This document shows positions 41,478 through 46,950 of a stretch of DNA of 46,950 bases, one piece after another. Each line of letters begins with the position of its first letter. Position 1 is the first letter of the stretch. Origin of the DNA: Pseudomonas fluorescens (GTDB taxonomy: Bacteria; Pseudomonadota; Gammaproteobacteria; Pseudomonadales; Pseudomonadaceae); contig NZ_LACH01000056.1 of NCBI RefSeq assembly GCF_000968015.1, positions 14,900-61,849 on the forward strand, read 5' to 3'. A model generated the notes under the pieces. The model did not search any database and had not been told where the DNA came from. It saw nothing but the letters and a program-made list of their open reading frames with translations. The translations under genes were made by a program, and so were the position numbers.

Positions 41478-43082
41478 ATGCGCATTTCTACCGCCCAGTT
41501 TTACGAGTCCTCGGCTGCCAACTATTCGAAGAACTTTGCCAACGTGGTCAAGAGCAGCGAAGAGGCGAGCAGCCTGGTTCGCGTCAACACCGCCGCCGAT
41601 GATCCGGTCGGCGCCTCGCGCCTGCTGCAATTAGGCCAGCAGGCTTCGATGCTCGATCAGTTCTCCAACAACATGACTACGATCAAAGCTACGCTTGGCC
41701 AGGCTGAAGCGGTCATGACCAGTATCGGCAATGTGCTGCAACGCGCCAAGGAACTGGCCCTGGGTGCCGGCAACGCCGGTTATACCGATTCCGACCGTCA
41801 GGCCAATGCTGCGGAGCTCGGCCAGATCGAAGAGCAACTGTTGAGCCTGATGAACACCAAGGACGAAAACGGCAAATACATTTTCGCCGGTTCCAAAGGC
41901 GATACCGTTCCGTTCTCGCGCAATACCGACGGCACCTACAGCTATAACGGTGATCAGGTCACCCTGGACCTGCCGATTGGCGATACCCAGTCGATGGCCA
42001 CCAATAGCACCGGTTGGGCTGTGTTCCAGCAAGCCATCAACACCAGTCGCACGCAGACCACAATGACTTCGCCCACGGCGCTGGTCGATAGCGGTCGCGT
42101 GGTGCTTTCCAATGGTCAGGTAGGTTCCGACGTGACCTACAACGCCAAATTCCGCAGTGGCGAGCCTTACACCGTGAATTTCCTCAGCCCTACACAGCTG
42201 GAAATCAGGGATTCGTCGGGTGCCGATGTCACGTCCGAAGTCAGTGGTAACGGCGTGTTCAGCTCTACCGACGGTGCGGCTACCCAGACGATCAGTTTCC
42301 GTGGCGTTGACCTGAAGTTGAACATCAACATGAAGCCTGGCGACGTTCCGGCGACCGTGTTTCCGGCGGTCGGGTCCCCCAATGCCTACAGCTTCACCCT
42401 GGCGGCCAAGCCGGACAGCTTCAATGCGTCGCGCAGTCCAGGCAACCCGTCTACCGAAGTAGTCACCAATACGAGCATCACCAACAGTGCCGCCTACCAC
42501 GCCAGCTTTCCGGAAGGCGGGGCGATTCTCAAGTTCACCAGTCCCACGGCTTTCGACTTGTATGCCGCGCCTCTGACCGCGAACAGCAAGCCGGTCTCCA
42601 GCGGCGTTCTGGCGGGCAACGTCGCCACCGCATCGGGTGTCGCCTTCACGCTGAGCGGCGTGCCGGCGCCGTCGACGCTTGCCGGTGACCAGTTCTCTGT
42701 CATGGTCAACACTCACCAGACGCAGAACGTTCTGGACACCGTCAACCAGCTGAAAACCGCGCTGTCGACGCCGACCAACAACGATCCGCTGGCCATTCAA
42801 AAAGTCAACGCAGCCATTAATTCGGGCATCGGCAACCTGGCCAGTGGCATTGACCAGTTGACCTCCAGCATCAGTTCCGTGGGTGGTCGCGGTGCGTCGC
42901 TGACGACTCAGACCGAGATCAACCAGAGCCTGGTGCAGGCAAACACGCAGACCCAGGGGGCGATCCGTGATTCGGACCCGGCCACGGTGATGACCCGCCT
43001 GACCTTGCAGCAAACCATGCTGCAGGCCTCGCAACTGGCATTCAGCAAAATCGCTCAGTTGGGGCTGTTCAACAAAGTCTGA
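41478..43082 (+). CDS. flgL: Hook-associated protein FlgL (HAP3)
   Basis: This encodes 534 residues. The flagellin-like N-terminal helices (MRISTAQFYESSAANYSKNF and ADDPVGASRLLQLGQQASML) and the C-terminal LTLQQTMLQASQLAFSKIAQ are clear. At 534 residues it is about 95 longer than P. aeruginosa FlgL (about 439). The excess lies in the middle, beta-rich part (about 170-420), which would be surface exposed. The ribosome-binding site AAGGAG precedes the ATG. It is the last gene of the flg unit. Confidence 0.94.
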   Translation: MRISTAQFYESSAANYSKNFANVVKSSEEASSLVRVNTAADDPVGASRLLQLGQQASMLDQFSNNMTTIKATLGQAEAVMTSIGNVLQRAKELALGAGNAGYTDSDRQANAAELGQIEEQLLSLMNTKDENGKYIFAGSKGDTVPFSRNTDGTYSYNGDQVTLDLPIGDTQSMATNSTGWAVFQQAINTSRTQTTMTSPTALVDSGRVVLSNGQVGSDVTYNAKFRSGEPYTVNFLSPTQLEIRDSSGADVTSEVSGNGVFSSTDGAATQTISFRGVDLKLNINMKPGDVPATVFPAVGSPNAYSFTLAAKPDSFNASRSPGNPSTEVVTNTSITNSAAYHASFPEGGAILKFTSPTAFDLYAAPLTANSKPVSSGVLAGNVATASGVAFTLSGVPAPSTLAGDQFSVMVNTHQTQNVLDTVNQLKTALSTPTNNDPLAIQKVNAAINSGIGNLASGIDQLTSSISSVGGRGASLTTQTEINQSLVQANTQTQGAIRDSDPATVMTRLTLQQTMLQASQLAFSKIAQLGLFNKV

Positions 43083-43089
43083 GTCGAGG

Positions 43090-43112
43090 CCTTCGCGCTG
43101 TTGGCGCGAAGG
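43090..43112 (+). terminator. Stem-loop after flgL
   Basis: CCTTCGCGC and GCGCGAAGG form a perfect 9-bp stem with loop TGTTG, 8 nt after the flgL stop. There is no T-run, so termination here may be partial and the glycosyltransferase gene could still be read through. Confidence 0.4.
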
Positions 43113-43206
43113 TTAAGGCACCGAGTGCAAACCGTCTTTTTTCAGCGGTTCAGGGCTGCTCCACTCGTTCCAGAGTGAGCGCCCGCCGCTCGCGAGTTCC
43201 CCTGTC

Positions 43207-46200
43207 GTGAAACCAACTCCTCTTGTCAGCATCGCCATTCCTGCCTACAACCCGCTGTACTTTCAGGCAGCGCTGCAAAGTGCTCTGAATCAGACCTATG
43301 CGTCGCTTGAAGTGATCGTGTGTGACGACAGCGACAGTGACGAAATCCATGAGCTGGTCCAGGCCTGCGCGGTGCCGCAAACCGTGACGTTACGTTATGT
43401 GCGTAATGAACAACGCCTGGGGTTCAAGGGGAATCTGATGGCCTGCGCCGAGCAGGCAACCGGGGAGTACCTCAAGCTTCTCTGTGATGACGATCAGCTG
43501 CTACCTGAGAGTATTGCCCGACAGGTACAGGGTTTCATTGACCATGACGACGTGAATCTGGTGATTGCACAGCGTCAGTATTGCGACGGCGATTACCTTC
43601 TGCTTCCCGAGCGTCTGGAGAACTCCAGTTTTTCCTCGGGAGATACGCTGTTCAAGGGTGAAGACTTGCTGGATGTGCTGGAAAGCACGGCCATGAACTT
43701 CCTCAGCAATTTGAGTGGCGCGCTGATGCGTACTCATCAGGTGCTGGAGTATCTGCCCGCATTGACCCAGGTCGGCGAAGGGTTTGTCGCCCGTCTCGAT
43801 TTCGCCTTGTTTGTCTGCCTGTTGCGTCGTGGCAATCTGGCGGTCATGGGACAGGTGCTCAGCTTCGAACGCCTGCACCCGGCGCGCATGAGCAATCAAT
43901 TGGAGGTCCAGCAGGCCGTGGCGGTCGAGCTCGGTTGGCTGACCCAAATGCTGGCGGTGCGCAGTGGCGAACCGGCGCCAGCGCCGGGGCATGTGCGCTA
44001 TATCGATCTGGCCAGTGCCGCCCTCGGTGAACCGTATGACTGGGAGGAAATGGCGCTCAGTCGCTCTCTGGGCTTTTCCTCGACCTTGATACGTTCGCGG
44101 GTGGGTGAAAACTGTGACAGCTTCGCTGATGTGTACCAGCAATGGCTGGCCTGTCGCACCCTGAACCCGGCCGAGCAGCGCCTGTTGCCTACGCGCCTTG
44201 CATCGTGGGCGTGGCAGCCGCGAATTGTGCCGGTGGTGATTGATGCTGACGCGGATGAAGCGGCACTCGACGTCACTCTGGACAGCATCGATAGGCAGGT
44301 TTATGCCGCCGAAACCGTGTTGGTGCTCTCCGGTGAGAATCGTGCCAGCGCCCTTGCTGGCAACGTGATTCGTGTGACCTTGCAAGGCGACGGACTTGAG
44401 CAACTCAATGGCCTGCTGATGCAGACGGACAGTGCAGACTGGTTCTATCTTCTGCGGGCCGGTGATCGCCTGAATGAACTGGCTTTGTTGCTTTTGGCCG
44501 AGCGGATGGTCGAGAGTGCCGATGCGCTGTGTATCTACAGCGATGAAGGCGGCTTGCGCAATGACGTACCGGTCGAGCCAATCTTCAAGTCCGATTTCAA
44601 TCTGGACCTGTTGCGCAGTTATCCCTATATCGGGCGGACACTGGCCATTCAACGCCAGCGCTTTGTCGACGCAGGCGGCTTCAACCCGGAATTCACCGAG
44701 CTCAGTCCTCATGACCTGGTCTGGCGCCTCGTCGAAAACCACGGCGCGCATGTCGTGGAGCATGTCGCCCAAGTGCTGGTCGAGTCCTCGTTCGGTCTGT
44801 CGCAATGGCTCGCTCTGCCGCAGGTTATCGAACAAAACGCTCGCGTACTGACTGCGCACCTTGATCGCATCGGCGCCGCACACGAGGTCCGCGAAGGCAG
44901 CGTGCCGCTGATCAATCGAATTGACTACCACCATGGCGTTCAGCCGCTGGTGTCCATTGTTGTGGTGATGCGGGACCGGCTCGGCCCGCTTCAGCGCTGC
45001 ATTGAGAGTGTGCTGGAGCATACGGCGTATGCTCACTACGAATTGTTGATCGTGGACAACGCAAGCACCTCGCCCGAGGCGCAGGACTGGCTGGCCGCCA
45101 TGTCGCAAATGGGTGGCGAAAAACTGCGTGTGCTGCACTGCGATTACGCCGATAACCCGACCGCGGCGCAAAACTTCGCTGTTGCTCAGGTTCGCGGCGA
45201 GTATGTGCTGTTGCTCAGTCCTGACAGCCTGATCGTCAACCGCGACTGGCTTGGCGAACTGCTGAATCACGGCTTGCGTCCGGAAGTGGGCGTCGTGGGT
45301 GGTCGAATGGTCAGCCCTAAGGGGCGTATTGAAGGTTCGGCCCTGGTGCTGGGGATGCGCGGCCCTGTCGGCGTGCCTTGGCGCGGGGAAGTGGTGACTG
45401 CCTCAGGGTATATGCAGCGCCAGCAGGCGGTGCAGAATTTGAGCGCTGTGAGCACCGAGTGCCTGCTGGTCCGCAAGCAGGTATTCGATGAGCTTCAGGG
45501 GTTTGACGAGCAGGCCTTTTCCCAAAGGCTTGGCGGCCCAGACTTCTGTCTACGTGTCAGGCAGAAGGGGTATCTGGTGGTCTGGACGCCGTATGCCGAA
45601 TCGGTCCACGTGTCTGCCGAGACGGAGAGCGGGCCGGTGGTGTCAACGCTGGTGGCTGAGCACAAGCTGTTTTATCAGCGCTGGCTGCCGATCATCGCCA
45701 GAGATCCGGCGTACAACGTCAACCTGAGCCTCAACACCAACAATTTCAGTCTTGAACCTGGTTTCAAGAACGATTGGAATCCGTTCGCCCGTCACCTGCT
45801 GCCACGGGTGCTGGCGATTCCGATCAACGAAACCGCAGTAGGGCATTACCGTGTCACCCAGCCATTTCTCGAGCTGGAGGCTGCGGGGCAAGTGCTCGGT
45901 AATGTTTCGTTCCATACACCTTCGGACATTGAGCTGGAGCGTCAGTCGCCCGACGTCATCATTCTGCAAGGGCGCTACAGTGAAAGCGCGGTGAATGAAG
46001 TGGAGCGGGTCAGGAACAGTTCGCGGGCCTTCCGGATCTTTGAGCTTGATGACTATGTCATCGATGTGCCGAAGAAAAATGCTCACGTGCGCAAGGCCAT
46101 CGTTGGCGTTGAGCAGATCGTGCGGCGTGCGATCGGGTTGTGTGACCGGGTGGTGGTGTCGACTCGGCCGCTGGCCGATGCTCTCAAAGGCATGCATGAC

Positions 46201-46785
46201 GATATTCGCGTGGTGCCGAACATGCTCGCTCCGCATCTGTGGACCGGCCTGAGCAGCCAGCGACGTACGTCCCGCAAGCCGAGAGTAGGTTGGGGTGGGG
46301 GGACCAGTCATGATGGGGATCTGGCGATCATTGCCGATGTCATTCGCCTGCTGGCGGATGAAGTGGAATGGGTGTTCTTCGGTATGTGCCCACCGGCACT
46401 CAAGCCTTTCGTACATGAATTCCATCCCGCCGTTGGCCTGCAGGCTTACCCCGCCAAACTGGCGAGCCTGAACCTTGATCTGGCTTTGGCGCCGTTGGAG
46501 TTTCACATCTTCAACGACTGCAAGAGCAACTTGCGCCTGCTGGAATATGGCGCATGCGGTTACCCGGTGATCTGCACGGACACCGAGGCTTATCGGGGTT
46601 ACTTGCCGTGTACCAAGGTGGTGAGCAACAGTACCGAAGAATGGCTTGAGGCAATCCGTATGCACCTGGCTGACCCGGATGCGAGTTACCGCATGGGTGA
46701 CGCGCTGCGTGAGGAAGTGCTGCGCGACTATATGCTGCGGGGTAACAACCTGAATTATTGGGCTGAGGCTTGGTTGCCGAACTGA
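43207..46785 (+). CDS. Large multidomain glycosyltransferase (probable flagellin glycosylation)
   Basis: This encodes 1192 residues from GTG 43207. The first GT2 (GT-A) domain starts PLVSIAIPAYNPLYFQAALQ and has the triple Asp in LKLLCDDDQLLP (94-96). A second, degenerate GT2-like block covers about 335-560. A further GT2 domain begins at about 580 (PLVSIVVVMRDRLGPLQRCI). The C-terminal about 320 residues are GT-B/GT1-like, with VGWGGGTSHDGDL, NDCKSNLRLLEYGACGYPVI and a terminal helix. There is no membrane segment. In P. aeruginosa a large glycosyltransferase (FgtA) occupies the place between flgL and fliC and glycosylates flagellin; position and size suggest the same role here. The sugar is not predictable. 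Confidence 0.9.
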   Translation: MKPTPLVSIAIPAYNPLYFQAALQSALNQTYASLEVIVCDDSDSDEIHELVQACAVPQTVTLRYVRNEQRLGFKGNLMACAEQATGEYLKLLCDDDQLLPESIARQVQGFIDHDDVNLVIAQRQYCDGDYLLLPERLENSSFSSGDTLFKGEDLLDVLESTAMNFLSNLSGALMRTHQVLEYLPALTQVGEGFVARLDFALFVCLLRRGNLAVMGQVLSFERLHPARMSNQLEVQQAVAVELGWLTQMLAVRSGEPAPAPGHVRYIDLASAALGEPYDWEEMALSRSLGFSSTLIRSRVGENCDSFADVYQQWLACRTLNPAEQRLLPTRLASWAWQPRIVPVVIDADADEAALDVTLDSIDRQVYAAETVLVLSGENRASALAGNVIRVTLQGDGLEQLNGLLMQTDSADWFYLLRAGDRLNELALLLLAERMVESADALCIYSDEGGLRNDVPVEPIFKSDFNLDLLRSYPYIGRTLAIQRQRFVDAGGFNPEFTELSPHDLVWRLVENHGAHVVEHVAQVLVESSFGLSQWLALPQVIEQNARVLTAHLDRIGAAHEVREGSVPLINRIDYHHGVQPLVSIVVVMRDRLGPLQRCIESVLEHTAYAHYELLIVDNASTSPEAQDWLAAMSQMGGEKLRVLHCDYADNPTAAQNFAVAQVRGEYVLLLSPDSLIVNRDWLGELLNHGLRPEVGVVGGRMVSPKGRIEGSALVLGMRGPVGVPWRGEVVTASGYMQRQQAVQNLSAVSTECLLVRKQVFDELQGFDEQAFSQRLGGPDFCLRVRQKGYLVVWTPYAESVHVSAETESGPVVSTLVAEHKLFYQRWLPIIARDPAYNVNLSLNTNNFSLEPGFKNDWNPFARHLLPRVLAIPINETAVGHYRVTQPFLELEAAGQVLGNVSFHTPSDIELERQSPDVIILQGRYSESAVNEVERVRNSSRAFRIFELDDYVIDVPKKNAHVRKAIVGVEQIVRRAIGLCDRVVVSTRPLADALKGMHDDIRVVPNMLAPHLWTGLSSQRRTSRKPRVGWGGGTSHDGDLAIIADVIRLLADEVEWVFFGMCPPALKPFVHEFHPAVGLQAYPAKLASLNLDLALAPLEFHIFNDCKSNLRLLEYGACGYPVICTDTEAYRGYLPCTKVVSNSTEEWLEAIRMHLADPDASYRMGDALREEVLRDYMLRGNNLNYWAEAWLPN

Positions 46786-46814
46786 TCCGGGGGGGGCTTT
46801 TGCGATTGGGTTGG

Positions 46815-46950
46815 GTACATATCCGTTTCTGCGGTAATGGCGGCTGACGGTTTCGCTTTTACAGCGAGTCACTTGGAGAAGCGCCAAGTAACCAAGGGCT
46901 TTTGCCCCTTTCGTTCGGTGCCTCGCTGTGGCTCGGCATGCCCTCGCTCC
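46815..46950. repeat. Dispersed intergenic repeat, cut by the window end
   Basis: The stretch around 46860-46950 (CACTTGGAGAAGCGCCAAGT, then AACCAAGGGCTTTTGCCCC) resembles a GC-rich repeat found at many intergenic sites in Pseudomonas chromosomes. It contains short inverted arms, such as CACTTGG/CCAAGT(A) and GGGC/GCCC. No ORF of interest is present, and the element continues beyond the window. Confidence 0.5.

Noticed and set aside
39830..41485. A 551-codon minus-strand frame opposite flgK
   Set aside because: It has shadow-frame composition and lies wholly inside a conserved gene.

Overview
The window is an ordinary chromosomal segment of a Pseudomonas, most likely the P. fluorescens group. 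The evidence is high-GC coding with dense, short intergenic gaps. Gene content and order resemble P. aeruginosa blocks (recQ/marR/fimV-like; trkH to cpx to yciI/yciB to rnm/yciO/scpAB/rluB; phhRABC; flgF-L plus glycosyltransferase). There are also many REP-type inverted repeat pairs of the kinds common in this group. No tRNA, rRNA, CRISPR array, insertion sequence, integrase or phage gene was seen. Both window ends lie in dispersed repeats.

Layout. 1-3.7 kb: a DUF454 membrane protein and a UPF0149 protein (minus), then recQ (plus). 3.8-6.5 kb: a MarR/SlyA regulator with an operator-like palindrome, a short FimV-like protein and a SelT/W/H-like redox protein. 6.5-13.8 kb: an EamA transporter, an AraC regulator, an LpxH-like phosphoesterase, an HD protein, an Mpo1-like protein, a second AraC regulator overlapping trkH tail to tail, trkH, and a nitroreductase. 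13.9-18.3 kb: a Cpx envelope-stress locus on the minus strand (coiled-coil membrane protein, cpxR, cpxP-like, cpxA) with a GTAAA-N6-GTAAA site upstream of cpxP, then yciI and yciB. 18.4-23.5 kb, plus strand: rnm, yciO, scpA, scpB, a DUF1289 protein and rluB.

23.7-25.8 kb holds the least explained part. A two-gene minus-strand unit encodes a 45-residue acidic peptide with a hydrophobic, Trp-containing C-terminus, then an M29-aminopeptidase-like enzyme. A terminator-like hairpin separates the two genes, and an AT-rich upstream region carries two perfect inverted repeats. This layout resembles a minimal RiPP-type precursor/enzyme pair, but the function is unproven. Between it and aroP lie about 0.9 kb without a recognised gene, containing two small ORFs with good ribosome-binding sites.

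25.8-34.2 kb is dominated by aromatic amino-acid metabolism. It contains aroP (uptake), then arfB, an MFS transporter and two tiny genes, then phhABC (phenylalanine hydroxylase, pterin dehydratase, aromatic aminotransferase) divergent from the TyrR-family regulator phhR. A PhhR/TyrR-like box lies between phhA and phhR. 34.5-46.8 kb is a flagellar operon, flgFGHIJKL, behind a sigma-54-type -24/-12 promoter. It is followed by a 1192-residue multidomain glycosyltransferase, probably for flagellin glycosylation. The flgBCDE genes that often precede flgF are not here; phhR is in their place.
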